Below the pieces are notes generated by a model that ran no database searches, had not been told where the DNA came from, and worked only from the letters and a program-made list of their open reading frames with translations. DNA of 41,873 bases. Source: GWB1-38-13 sp964488535 (GTDB lineage Bacteria; Patescibacteriota; Microgenomatia; UBA8517). Each line of letters begins with the position of its first letter. The first letter of the stretch is position 1. This document shows positions 14,979 to 22,546 of the stretch, piece by piece. Location: the NCBI GenBank assembly GCA_964488535.1, contig CAZAUT010000011.1, positions 1 through 41,873 of the forward strand, in the 5' to 3' direction. The position numbers and the translations under genes are program-made.

Positions 14979-16595
14979 TCATATTTCTGCAAATGACGAA
15001 ATTGTAAAGGCACCGCCTTCATTAAAATAAAACCTCGCATTCTGAAGTCTTGTGTCATAGATCATTTCGACATTGTTGTCTATTTTTATTCCTTCTGCTA
15101 TTATCGCACCACGGAAGGCCTTCCCTGCAGTTTCCCTCACCCAGGCACATCCGTGAATGGCATAGAAAAGGATGCTTTGAACATTCGGGTTTATCGTAAT
15201 GGCAATTTCGTCATTATCGTCGTCACATACAGTTTCAGGATCATCCGTACCGTTATGTTTTTGTGACGCCATCAGCAAAAATGTCGTATCGATTGACGTA
15301 AAATTTACATTTGCCTCCACAGTAAGTGTTCCGTTGGCAAGAAAAATGAGGCTTGTACTCTGATCAACGGAGGGATCAAGTCCGATTGTCTGATTCGAGT
15401 TAAATTCAACATTACCCGCCACATATACCGACCCCGAAAGATACATTGATGAATTGGAGTACGTTTTTAGATCTCCATTTATTACAATGTTTCCCAGAGT
15501 CGGGGTTCCGTCTGCAGCAGGCGTCCAGCATGGCGTGCTTGGATCCCCTACAATACAGTCACCATCGTATTCCCCGCCGTTATCCATGATATAATCAACA
15601 ATTCTTTCTATCCCTTCGGGAAGAGGCTGTTTTTCGGGCATTTGGCATACCTTATCGGCCGGGTTGCACAGTTCCTTATACGGACAGAGTATTCCATACT
15701 CTCCGCTGCCGGAAAAAGCCGTCCCGTATACTCTGCACTCTTTCAGGCTTTCGGCAAAAACGTCTCCATCGATACAAGGTCCCGAACCGTTACCCAACCC
15801 TTCCACGACACCAAAGGCGGTAACATTACCAGCTATTTGTGTGGTTGCAACAGGTTCGTCGCAGCTTTCTTTGCCGTCTATACCGTTATTTTTTCCCCTT
15901 ATAAAATTATTCGAATATACATTTACCATAACATCTTTTCCGTTGATATAATCGTAACCGCGAATCTCTACATTATCGTCAATCTCTATCCCTCCGCGTC
16001 CCGCCTGTATGAAGCGCGTAAAGTCTGGCGCAAAAACCTCATTTTTAACAACGGCACGAATTTTCCTAACATAATTTTTATATTCTCCAACCGAAGTAAT
16101 TTCGCTTACAAGGGTAATTACACCATCTTCGGATTCTTCCGGTAACTGCGTTACTGAAACTGTTGCCTTGCCTTCTTCAACACTAAGTTCGTATGAATCA
16201 TCGTGCATATCAGAATTTTTCATTCTGTAAATTGCATCTTCAATACCGGAATTTGCAACGTAAAATGCCTTTGTTGAACCCGCAGTTCCTCTGGCCATCA
16301 TACTTTCCCGAAAACCGGTTTGTGAAAGCGACATTCCTATAAGAAGAGTAACCATTCCGAGTACGAAAATTATCAATATCGCGGCTTGCCCTGAGTGCAA
16401 CCGAAGGGCTTGCCCTGCCTGCGGTGAGCCATGCCGAACCGAGTGCAACCGAAGGGCTTGCCCTGCCTGCGGTGAGCCATGCCGAACCGAGTGCAACCGA
16501 AGGGCTTGGCCGGAATTGTTACCACGCAACCACGCCATTCCCCAATTGCTTGCGAAGGCAAGCCTGACAGTTGTTTTATTTCCACCTTTTTTCAT
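14979..16595 (-). CDS. PilX-like pilus-assembly protein with an in-frame N-terminal repeat insertion
   Basis: 538 residues. From about residue 68 it looks like a PilX/minor-pilin-associated protein: 'GQAAILIIFVLGMVTLLIGM' (membrane helix without a classical prepilin site), 'SKAFYVANSGIEDAIYRM' text, then a long beta-rich extracellular domain with many cysteines. In front of this, where homologues would have only a few residues, lie about 64 residues including two copies of QALRLHSVRHGSPQAG and a partial third, translated from a GC-rich tandem repeat. The start ATG at 16595 overlaps the preceding pilin stop (ATGA), so the insertion is translated if that start is used; no better start lies closer to the helix. 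Confidence 0.75.
   Translation of the reverse strand: MKKGGNKTTVRLAFASNWGMAWLRGNNSGQALRLHSVRHGSPQAGQALRLHSVRHGSPQAGQALRLHSGQAAILIIFVLGMVTLLIGMSLSQTGFRESMMARGTAGSTKAFYVANSGIEDAIYRMKNSDMHDDSYELSVEEGKATVSVTQLPEESEDGVITLVSEITSVGEYKNYVRKIRAVVKNEVFAPDFTRFIQAGRGGIEIDDNVEIRGYDYINGKDVMVNVYSNNFIRGKNNGIDGKESCDEPVATTQIAGNVTAFGVVEGLGNGSGPCIDGDVFAESLKECRVYGTAFSGSGEYGILCPYKELCNPADKVCQMPEKQPLPEGIERIVDYIMDNGGEYDGDCIVGDPSTPCWTPAADGTPTLGNIVINGDLKTYSNSSMYLSGSVYVAGNVEFNSNQTIGLDPSVDQSTSLIFLANGTLTVEANVNFTSIDTTFLLMASQKHNGTDDPETVCDDDNDEIAITINPNVQSILFYAIHGCAWVRETAGKAFRGAIIAEGIKIDNNVEMIYDTRLQNARFYFNEGGAFTISSFAEI
16383..16508. repeat. 48-bp GC-rich tandem repeat inserted in the PilX-like gene
   Basis: Units begin at 16393, 16441 and 16489 (GAGTGCAACCGAAGGGCTTG...), spaced exactly 48 bases; the third is cut short at about 16508, and a partial unit precedes the first. 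The unit length is divisible by three, so the pilus frame is kept. The GC content is far above that of the neighbouring coding sequence, and GCCCT/AGGGC arms give each unit hairpin potential. Confidence 0.85.
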
Positions 16596-17095
16596 AAGGA
16601 ACCGATTGTCACTCTCGGAACTGCCGAGGTTTTATAATCGATTACATGTTCACCCAAAGAGTCCTTGTAGATCCCTTGAACAGCAATATTTACGACCGCA
16701 ACCGACTCCCCAACGGGCGAAAAAGTAAAACCGGTAATTTCAACCGCGTAATCAAAAACGGAGGAAATGCCGTCACTGCATATCTCACCTTCAGCCGCTG
16801 CGTATAAAACATTTTTATTGACTTCATCAAAAGCATACGTTATGCATTTTCCGCCGGAAAGGATATTGATTGTTCCGACATCAACAACATCAACATTTTC
16901 GGACTCAATAATCTCTTTGGTAACACGTCTGACGAAAACTCTCACGTTGTCGGAGCTTGTTTCAATCGAATATTGTTTTGAACGGATAGTAATTGCGTCA
17001 TAGAGCATTTGAATGGAAACGGTGGAAATTATTCCGACTATTGCCACCGCCACCAAAAGTTCCACTAATGTAAAACCGGTATTGTTTTTTTTCAT
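16592..17095 (-). CDS. Prepilin-like protein (PilW-like minor pilin)
   Basis: 167 residues. The leader MKKNNTG precedes FTLVELLVAVAIVGIISTVS, a standard class III prepilin-type signal with Glu5. The rest ('YDAITIRSKQYSIETSSDNVRVFVRRVTKEI') is the extended helix and a beta-rich head as in PilW/GspJ-type minor pilins, and contains two cysteines. It sits seven bases after the preceding minor-pilin stop and overlaps the PilX-like gene by four bases. It probably forms part of the pilus tip complex with the two prepilins upstream. Confidence 0.85.
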   Translation of the reverse strand: MKKNNTGFTLVELLVAVAIVGIISTVSIQMLYDAITIRSKQYSIETSSDNVRVFVRRVTKEIIESENVDVVDVGTINILSGGKCITYAFDEVNKNVLYAAAEGEICSDGISSVFDYAVEITGFTFSPVGESVAVVNIAVQGIYKDSLGEHVIDYKTSAVPRVTIGSL

Positions 17096-17102
17096 TTTCT
17101 GT

Positions 17103-17549
17103 TTAATGTTTTGATATATAAGAGACCAAATTTATTTCTGTCGGTCCCGTTTTTTCCTGCCATAAAACATTAACCGTCACAAATCGCGTTTCAAAATGGT
17201 CGGATCCATCGTCCCTGTCGGCAATTTCAACGGACACAATGTAACCGTCCCCATCAATGTCTTCGGGGTAGGAGTCTATATTATTCAGTGTCCATATGCC
17301 TCCGTTTTTTGTAAGATAGTAAGAACCGTTCGCAGGATATGTGTTCCAATCCCACCGGCTCTCGTTTTCTTTAAGATAATAAACCGCCTCCATACTTTCC
17401 TGTGCTAAAGCATATGCTTTTGTATAATCTTCACCCTGACCTGCCGAGCCGAGTGAAAAAGAGTAAACATATACAATTGCAGGTATAAAGATTGCAGAAA
17501 GTCCGATTGCAATTATTAGTTCAATCAAAGTAAAACCATTTATTTTCAT
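17103..17549 (-). CDS. Prepilin-like protein (GspI/PilV-like minor pilin)
   Basis: 148 residues, MKING followed by FTLIELIIAIGLSAIFIPAI, a prepilin signal with Glu5. The text 'AYALAQESMEAVYYLKENE' following the helix is typical of the PilV/GspI group (AxxLAQExxE). Its first four bases overlap the stop of the GspH-like gene, so the three prepilins are translated as a coupled set. No anomalies. Confidence 0.85.
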   Translation of the reverse strand: MKINGFTLIELIIAIGLSAIFIPAIVYVYSFSLGSAGQGEDYTKAYALAQESMEAVYYLKENESRWDWNTYPANGSYYLTKNGGIWTLNNIDSYPEDIDGDGYIVSVEIADRDDGSDHFETRFVTVNVLWQEKTGPTEINLVSYISKH

Positions 17550-18061
17550 AAATTATTTATTGTTACGGTAAAATCTTCGGAAATAATTATTTCCCGTTTT
17601 TCAGTACCTTCTTTTTCTTCTATAAGAATTGACATACACGTGGGATCGCAATCCCCCGTAATCCTTTGAAAGTACATTTCCCCTTGTGTTATTTTATAGT
17701 CATCGGCAAAATAAATTCTTTCTCCCAAGTCATCGCCTGAGCAATCGTCAGGTACATCAATTTTTTCACATCTTCTTATAAGTTCGTAACTGCCCTCGGT
17801 AATTTCTATTCCGTATTCCGGGAGACGGTCATCCCTAAAGACATCCAAATCCTCAGTCTGATTGGTATTTTTGTCAACAATAAGTTCCCCGTTCATACTC
17901 ATATTTCTTGCCAATTTAATCATTGAAACCAATTCATTTGCAGTATTATCGAGTGAAGCCTCACGTCTGAAACTGTTGATATTATTAATTCCCATCAAAG
18001 AAAGCACGCCGATAATCCCTATAACAACAACCGTTTCCAGAAGGGTTACACCTTTGTTCAT
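17546..18061 (-). CDS. Prepilin-like protein (GspH/FimT-like minor pilin)
   Basis: 171 residues. MNKG precedes VTLLETVVVIGIIGVLSLMG: the cleavage site is G|V rather than G|F, with Glu at position 5, an accepted variant. 'ELVSMIKLARNMSMNGE' matches the GspH/FimT region after the helix. It is the first of the minor pilins after a repeat-filled gap of 94 bases behind pilC, so it may have its own promoter. Confidence 0.85.
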   Translation of the reverse strand: MNKGVTLLETVVVIGIIGVLSLMGINNINSFRREASLDNTANELVSMIKLARNMSMNGELIVDKNTNQTEDLDVFRDDRLPEYGIEITEGSYELIRRCEKIDVPDDCSGDDLGERIYFADDYKITQGEMYFQRITGDCDPTCMSILIEEKEGTEKREIIISEDFTVTINNL

Positions 18062-18069
18062 AAAAATCT

Positions 18070-18126
18070 CAAATACTTATATAGATTCCCGCGTCCCTGC
18101 CTGCGCAGACAGGCGCGGGGATGACA
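18070..18126. repeat. Partial copy of the composite repeat between pilC and the minor pilins
   Basis: It reads TATATAGATTCCCGCG...GCGGGGATGACAAGG, i.e. the inner TAGATTCCCGC/GCGGGAATGACA module of the large repeats. An additional near-perfect palindrome CCTGCCTGCG/CGCAGACAGG lies in its centre. The CCCTGCCTGCG string also occurs in the 48-bp units inside the PilX-like gene. Confidence 0.65.
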
Positions 18127-18155
18127 AGGATAATATTATATATAATAAAGTCTTG

Positions 18156-19364
18156 TCACTTTATCTTTGATGTCATTTGATAAATGGGGGCTATAACGGA
18201 AATTGCAATCATTGCTACCATCCCCCCCAACAAAACCACCATAACGGGTTCTATCATTTCCGTAAGTCTTTTCAGATTTCTGTCTACTTCCGTTTCGTAA
18301 TATGAAGAAAGTCTTAACATACCAACATCTACCTTGGCCGTCTTTTCACCGCCTTTTATTGTTCTTGAAATTATCGGCGGAAAAAGCATTTTATCCTCGT
18401 CTGAAAGGGAAACGGAAAGTGTCTGTCCTCTGGTTATTTTTTTATTAATGCGGTCGCAGGCGTCTTTATACGAAGCGTTGTTTACTATTTCGGCTGCCAG
18501 TTCCAACGCCTTCGGAAGATGAATGCCGTATTTTACACACCCGCCTACAATTCTCAGAAATCTGGCCAGAATAAATTGACGGACGATATCGCCTATCACC
18601 GGCAATCTCACTATCTTGGCCCCTGCAATTTTTCTGAAATTGCGGTTTTTAAAAAGTAAAAAAATACCTATGATAAATGTTATTGCCAGGGTAATAATTA
18701 TCTTCGAATAATTAACTAAAAATTCCGAAAAATTTGAAACCATCCTTGTAATTGCCGGCAGATCTCCTCCAAAATTCTTTGTTATGCCAACAATTTTTGG
18801 TACTACTACACCAATAATTATACCGACAACAACCAGAGAAACGCTTAAAACAAGAGCGGGGTAAAACATAGCCGATTTTACTCTTGCGACGAATTCATGT
18901 TCCCGCCTGAGTTCATCCGCGAGATATGTTAATGTTTCATCAAGGCTTCCGGTGATTTCACCCGCCTGAACCATTGCAATATAAAGGGGTGAAAATACCG
19001 ACGGGTATCGAGACATTGCTTCCGAAAGTTTTCTTCCTCTTTGGACGTCCTTATTTATCGTATCGATAATTTCCGATTTCCGGTCGCCTTCTTCAACATA
19101 AGCCTCCAATGCTTCCTGTATCGGAGTGCCGGAACCGATGGACGAAGCGAGATGGTCGGTAAAATTTATCCTGTCATATGACGAAAAATTTGTACCCATT
19201 GTGAAAAAAGACGGAAATCCATATGACCTTCCGGATTCTTTAAGCTGCGAAATATACCAACCGCTTTTTTTTATTTGAGACGCAGCCTCCGTAATATTAT
19301 CGGCGTTTATGCGCCCGCTTTTTTTACGGTGGCTATTTACAATTTCGTACAAATACTCCGGCAT
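18156..19364 (-). CDS. pilC: Type IV pilus inner-membrane platform protein PilC
   Basis: 402 residues with the PilC/GspF layout: two homologous T2SSF domains, each followed by membrane helices ('FYPALVLSVSLVVVGIIIG', 'IIITLAITFIIGIFLLF', 'VMVVLLGGMVAMIAISVIAP'). The motif 'SSIGSGTPIQEALEAYVEEG' and 'LSEAMSRYPSVFSPLYIAMVQAGEITGSLDETL' is the first domain core; 'LPKALELAAEIVNNASYKDA' is its repeat. It transmits the motion of PilB to the pilin array. The ATG follows the pilB stop by one base. A run of seven Gs within the LLGGMV codons is a possible slippage site but is in frame here. Confidence 0.93.
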   Translation of the reverse strand: MPEYLYEIVNSHRKKSGRINADNITEAASQIKKSGWYISQLKESGRSYGFPSFFTMGTNFSSYDRINFTDHLASSIGSGTPIQEALEAYVEEGDRKSEIIDTINKDVQRGRKLSEAMSRYPSVFSPLYIAMVQAGEITGSLDETLTYLADELRREHEFVARVKSAMFYPALVLSVSLVVVGIIIGVVVPKIVGITKNFGGDLPAITRMVSNFSEFLVNYSKIIITLAITFIIGIFLLFKNRNFRKIAGAKIVRLPVIGDIVRQFILARFLRIVGGCVKYGIHLPKALELAAEIVNNASYKDACDRINKKITRGQTLSVSLSDEDKMLFPPIISRTIKGGEKTAKVDVGMLRLSSYYETEVDRNLKRLTEMIEPVMVVLLGGMVAMIAISVIAPIYQMTSKIK

Positions 19365-19365
19365 A

Positions 19366-21030
19366 TTATTCCGATATCACCCTGAACACTTCTTCAATGG
19401 TTGTAATCCCTTTCGATACTTTAATCAATCCGTCTTCCAGCATAGTTTTCGGACCTTTCGATCTTGCCGCATCCCAAATCTCGTCGCTCGATCTTTTTTC
19501 AATTATCAGTTTTTTTATTTCATCATCAAGAAGAAGAATTTCAAATATCCCGCTTCTACCCCTGTATCCGGTATTCAGACAATGGGAACATCCTCTCGCT
19601 ACAAAATTGCTGGTAAGCCGGCTTCCGACACTCTCCGATATACCCCCCCTTGTTTCACTAAGCCTTTTCCATATACTGTCACTGATCGGCGTCTCTTCTT
19701 TGCATTTCGGACAAAGGATGCGTACAAGCCTCTGTGCAATTACCATATTCAAAGTTGAAGCCAAAAGAAAAGGCTCACAGCCAAGATCCAACATTCTTGG
19801 AATAGCCCCCGCCGAGGTATTTGCGTGAACCGATGAAAAAACCAGATGTCCTGTCATTGCTGCGTTAATTGCAATAACAGAGGTCTCCTTATCCCTGATC
19901 TCACCTACCATAACTATGTCCGGATCCTGACGCAAAATAGATCTTAAGCCTGACGCAAAGGTTAAATTTATTTCGGAATTAACCTGAATCTGGTTCACCC
20001 TGTGGATTCTGTTTTCGACAGGATCCTCTATCGTAACAATATTTATACCGGGTTTATTGAGAAGTCCCATTACCGTATAAAGCGTAGTGGTTTTACCGGA
20101 ACCCGTGGGGCCCGTTACAAGAAACATTCCATGCGTTCTCTCCAACACCTTTGATACTGCAATCTGGTCTTCGGGAAGAAATCCAAGTTCGTCAAGATTG
20201 AATTTCGAAAGATGAGTCTGAAGAATCCTGAGAACGGTTTTTTCGCCGTAAACCGTCGGAATTATCGAAACCCGAAGTGATATTTTTTGTCCTGTTTTCG
20301 TTTCGTAAGAAAATTGCCCATCCTGAGGCAGTCTTTGTTCATCAATTTTAAGATTTGAGAGAATCTTTATCCTTGCAGTAATTGGCGAATGCTGCTTAAC
20401 GGGATATATTTTATAATCTTGTAATACACCGTCAACACGGATTCTTATCAAGAGATGTTCCTCTATCGGTTCAATATGAATATCGGAAGCGTCCTCCCTT
20501 ACGGCATATTCCAGAAAACTTTCCACTAAAGCAATTGCGGAAAGAGAAGTGTCATCGCTTTTGATAACATCTTCCAATCCGCTGTTTCCGCTTCTTTCTT
20601 TGTAAGCTTTAAGCGCATTTTTTAAACAAGGCAGAGTTGTTACATAAGGGACTACTTCATATCCTTGTCCGACGGTTTTTTTGATTGTTTCAATTGTTTC
20701 AAGATTTTGAGGATCGTGCATGGCAACACCAAGAACACCATCCTTATTTTCAAAAACCACCGCCATTTTTTCGGCAGAAAGACTTTCGGGTATAAGGCTG
20801 ATCACGTTGTGGGGTATCTCGATTTTGTCCAGATTAACAAAAGTGAGATTGAAGTAGTCGGCAAGTATCCTTCCGTAACTGTCTTCGGTAATAAGTCCCC
20901 GTCCGAGAAGAACGTCGGAAACGTCGCATCCTAAATGAGCAGATACTTTCAAAGCGTCGTCGAGATCTGTTTTTTTAACTAAACCGCTGTATTCAATTAG
21001 AGTTCTCAAACGGTGCGGGTCTATAGGCAT
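19366..21030 (-). CDS. pilB: Type IV pilus extension ATPase PilB
   Basis: 554 residues. An N-terminal GspE-N domain (about 1-150) is followed by the secretion ATPase: Walker A GPTGSGKT (307-314), Asp box 'VTIEDPVE' (about 332-339), Walker B 'DIVMVGEIRD' (371-380), His box 'TGHLVFSSVHAN' (393-404), and the tetracysteine zinc site C440/C443 and C481/C484. All catalytic features are intact, so it should power pilus extension. No PilT retraction ATPase is visible in the window. The start is supported by an extended -10 six bases upstream. A run of seven Gs in the 'RGGIS' codons is noted. Confidence 0.95.
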   Translation of the reverse strand: MPIDPHRLRTLIEYSGLVKKTDLDDALKVSAHLGCDVSDVLLGRGLITEDSYGRILADYFNLTFVNLDKIEIPHNVISLIPESLSAEKMAVVFENKDGVLGVAMHDPQNLETIETIKKTVGQGYEVVPYVTTLPCLKNALKAYKERSGNSGLEDVIKSDDTSLSAIALVESFLEYAVREDASDIHIEPIEEHLLIRIRVDGVLQDYKIYPVKQHSPITARIKILSNLKIDEQRLPQDGQFSYETKTGQKISLRVSIIPTVYGEKTVLRILQTHLSKFNLDELGFLPEDQIAVSKVLERTHGMFLVTGPTGSGKTTTLYTVMGLLNKPGINIVTIEDPVENRIHRVNQIQVNSEINLTFASGLRSILRQDPDIVMVGEIRDKETSVIAINAAMTGHLVFSSVHANTSAGAIPRMLDLGCEPFLLASTLNMVIAQRLVRILCPKCKEETPISDSIWKRLSETRGGISESVGSRLTSNFVARGCSHCLNTGYRGRSGIFEILLLDDEIKKLIIEKRSSDEIWDAARSKGPKTMLEDGLIKVSKGITTIEEVFRVISE

Positions 21031-21036
21031 TAATTA

Positions 21037-21045
21037 ATGATAGCA
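21037..21045 (-). promoter_or_regulatory. Extended -10 promoter of the pilus operon, leaderless
   Basis: On the minus strand TGCTATCAT ends six bases before the pilB ATG at 21030. This would be the promoter for the pilB-pilC part of the locus. Confidence 0.55.
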
Positions 21046-21247
21046 AATTTTACGCCAAGTTATACAAAAGGTTTCGTTATAATCTTTGGACATTTCGTGC
21101 GTAAACGGGGATCGGTCGGACTCGGGAAAGTACATAAGAATCCGATTATTGGCAACCATATTCGAAAACTTATATTTTTGAGGTATTTTAAACATGACAT
21201 GCGGGACAGGTTCAACCTGTATCCGAAGGGGTGTGAAATTAATAATG
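21046..21247. other. Gap sequence with hairpin and promoter-like box, no assigned gene
   Basis: Contains GTTATAATC (plus strand, about 21075) followed by GC-richer sequence and a hairpin CGGGACAGGT-TCA-ACCTGTATCCG (about 21203-21226). Open frames exist on both strands (for example a 72-codon frame from 21037), but none resembles a family I know. A small structured RNA is possible but unsupported. Confidence 0.3.
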
Positions 21248-21256
21248 TGGTATAAT
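21248..21256 (+). promoter_or_regulatory. Extended -10 box in front of a short GC-rich ORF
   Basis: TGGTATAAT is a perfect extended -10 on the plus strand. The first ATG (21273) is 16 bases downstream but its frame closes after seven codons; the coding-like frame below is in another phase. Confidence 0.55.
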
Positions 21257-21288
21257 GAATTATTAATACAAAATGCTCGATAGACAAG

Positions 21289-21435
21289 TTGGTTGAAGCC
21301 TTTATCAAGAAGGGCGGAAGGGTGGATAAGTACTATCTTTCCGAGTGGAATAAGAACAAACACGCCATTGTCTTTCTCAATGGCTGGTTCTCCGGCAAAA
21401 ATATCCGCGAAGCCCTCACAAAAGCCCTCTCGTAA
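21289..21435 (+). pseudogene. Short coding-like ORF with foreign codon use, probably a remnant or frameshifted small gene
   Basis: From TTG at 21289 the frame reads LVEAFIKKGGRVDKYYLSEW and NKNKHAIVFLNGWFSGKNI, ending REALTKALS and TAA (48 residues). Third codon positions are rich in G/C, unlike the surrounding AT-rich genes, which suggests real coding history and a different origin. The ATG at 21273 reads MLDRQVG then stop; a one-base change between 21281 and 21290 would join it to this frame as MLD..LVEAF. So either a single indel killed a gene of about 53 codons, or a non-ATG start is used. No family recognised. Confidence 0.4.
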
Positions 21436-21457
21436 CAATATTTCTTCTTTTCTTGAT

Positions 21458-21605
21458 CACAAGTTCCGCACATTGTCATTCTCGATTAAATCGGGAACCT
21501 ATATGCAAAAATTTATTTGTATAAGTAGGGCTTAAGACTTTATCAAAAATTCCCGCCTTCGCGGGAATGACAAGATAGTATTTCTGCACAAGATCGAAGC
21601 TTGTA
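21458..21605. repeat. MITE-like composite repeat, copy 2
   Basis: Begins CACAAGTTCCGCAC and ends CGAAGCTTGTA, imperfect terminal inverted repeats matching those of copy 1. Inside, in the same order as the other copies: TTGTCATTCTCG/CGGGAAC, a spacer ATGCAAAAATTTATTTGTAT, GGGCTTAAGAC, and CCCGCCTTCGCGGGAATGACA, then TATTTCTGCACAAGATC. 148 bases, non-coding. Confidence 0.7.
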
Positions 21606-21619
21606 TTGATTTTGGGATG

Positions 21620-21625
21620 TATAAT
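21620..21625 (+). promoter_or_regulatory. -10 promoter of the sigma region 4-like gene, leaderless
   Basis: TATAAT ends eight bases before the ATG at 21634, just outside the right end of the repeat element. No convincing -35 is present. Confidence 0.6.
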
Positions 21626-21633
21626 ATAGGGTA

Positions 21634-21861
21634 ATGATACCCAATCGCACCTTAAGGTACTTTTCTAAATTCATCAAAGAAATTCCTGATCTGACGGGAA
21701 AAGAACGCGAAGTTCTTTTGGGACGTCTACGCAAAAAAACACATATTTTAATCGGAGAAAGATTCAGTGTAACCGAAGGAAGGATCAGACAAATTGAAAA
21801 AAACGCTTTAAGAAAGATACGGAGTAAAACACATCAACTGAATCTCTTCAGGAAGAAGTAG
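21634..21861 (+). CDS. Stand-alone sigma-70 region 4-like DNA-binding protein
   Basis: 75 residues. 'IPDLTGKEREVLLGRLRKK' and 'LIGERFSVTEGRIRQIEKNA', then LRKIRSK, match sigma region 4.2, the helix-turn-helix that binds the -35 box, in the form seen in primary sigma factors (RIRQIExxALRKLR). Region 2 is absent, so it cannot act as a sigma factor by itself; it may be a transcription regulator or a co-sigma. The start is fixed by the -10 box directly upstream. Small proteins of this kind are common in CPR genomes in my experience. Confidence 0.75.
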   Translation: MIPNRTLRYFSKFIKEIPDLTGKEREVLLGRLRKKTHILIGERFSVTEGRIRQIEKNALRKIRSKTHQLNLFRKK

Positions 21862-21960
21862 AATTAGTTACTTAGTTAGCTGGTTGCTTAGTCGTCAATC
21901 ACTTAATCGCTTTTTAAACGTATTTCTTTTGCCTTTCTATTTTTGCTTATTACTTATCGC

Positions 21961-22443
21961 TTATAAGTCCAGTTTCGTTTTTCTTACCAATTTGGCCGTG
22001 AAGACGATCTGCCGGAGTTCACCGTCGGAGGCCTCAAATTCGTTAAATCCGGTTCTTCCTTTATACTCCTGAAGATATGTCGAAAGCGCATCCTTGGCAT
22101 CCTTCATTTCCGCTTTAAGCAGTTTTAATTTTTCATTTAACTCTTTGCCATTGGTCGTATTCATCAACTCTTTCTTCTTAATCGTCTTGTTTTTCGCTGC
22201 TTCAAGCGCTTTCTGGTCGAGTTCGGCATATTCAAGATCAGCATCCAATAGGGATTCAAGCATCTCTTTAACGGGAGCGATATCTTCTTTAAGCTTGTCG
22301 ATCTTTGCGATATTTGAATTAATCAAATTCTCAATATTCTTGAGTTCATCAAGGGGGCTAAGAGTCGTATCGGAAGCAGAAGAATTTGAACTCTCTTCAA
22401 CAATTTCTGCATCAACCACATTATCGGATTTTTTACTGTCCAT
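21961..22443 (-). CDS. Acidic coiled-coil protein, conserved hypothetical
   Basis: 160 residues with no signal peptide or membrane helix. Residues 1-30 are acidic and Ser-rich (low complexity), and about 32-135 are predicted coiled coil ('LDELKNIENLINSNIAKIDKLKEDIAPVKEML', 'KELNEKLKLLKAEMKDAKDALSTYL'). The C-terminus 'LRQIVFTAKLVRKTKLDL' is basic. I do not recognise the family. It is divergent from the nuclease gene, with about 100 bases between the starts. Confidence 0.6.
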   Translation of the reverse strand: MDSKKSDNVVDAEIVEESSNSSASDTTLSPLDELKNIENLINSNIAKIDKLKEDIAPVKEMLESLLDADLEYAELDQKALEAAKNKTIKKKELMNTTNGKELNEKLKLLKAEMKDAKDALSTYLQEYKGRTGFNEFEASDGELRQIVFTAKLVRKTKLDL

Positions 22444-22530
22444 ATTGGTACTTTATGAATATAGTCAATAATTTTAATAGAGGCAAGGGGGAAAGTGTAC
22501 CAAAAAACAGAAAACAATAAACAAAAGAAG

Positions 22531-22539
22531 TGGTATTAT
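22531..22539 (+). promoter_or_regulatory. Extended -10 promoter of the nuclease gene, leaderless with GTG start
   Basis: TGGTATTAT ends seven bases before the GTG at 22547. The spacing is the same as for the ATG genes with leaderless promoters, which supports GTG as the true start. Confidence 0.6.
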
Positions 22540-22546
22540 AGTAAAT

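Noticed and set aside
16373..16585. 70-codon ORF made of KPFGCTRFGMAHRRQG repeats
   Set aside because: Another frame of the 48-bp repeat; the PilX-like frame is the one that joins to a known protein.
21203..21230. tRNA T-arm-like GGTTCAACC hairpin
   Set aside because: No acceptor, anticodon or D arm can be built around it.
21034..21438. 134-codon minus-strand ORF between pilB and the repeat element
   Set aside because: Antisense to the GC3-rich short ORF, and composition and start do not suggest a protein; no family resemblance.
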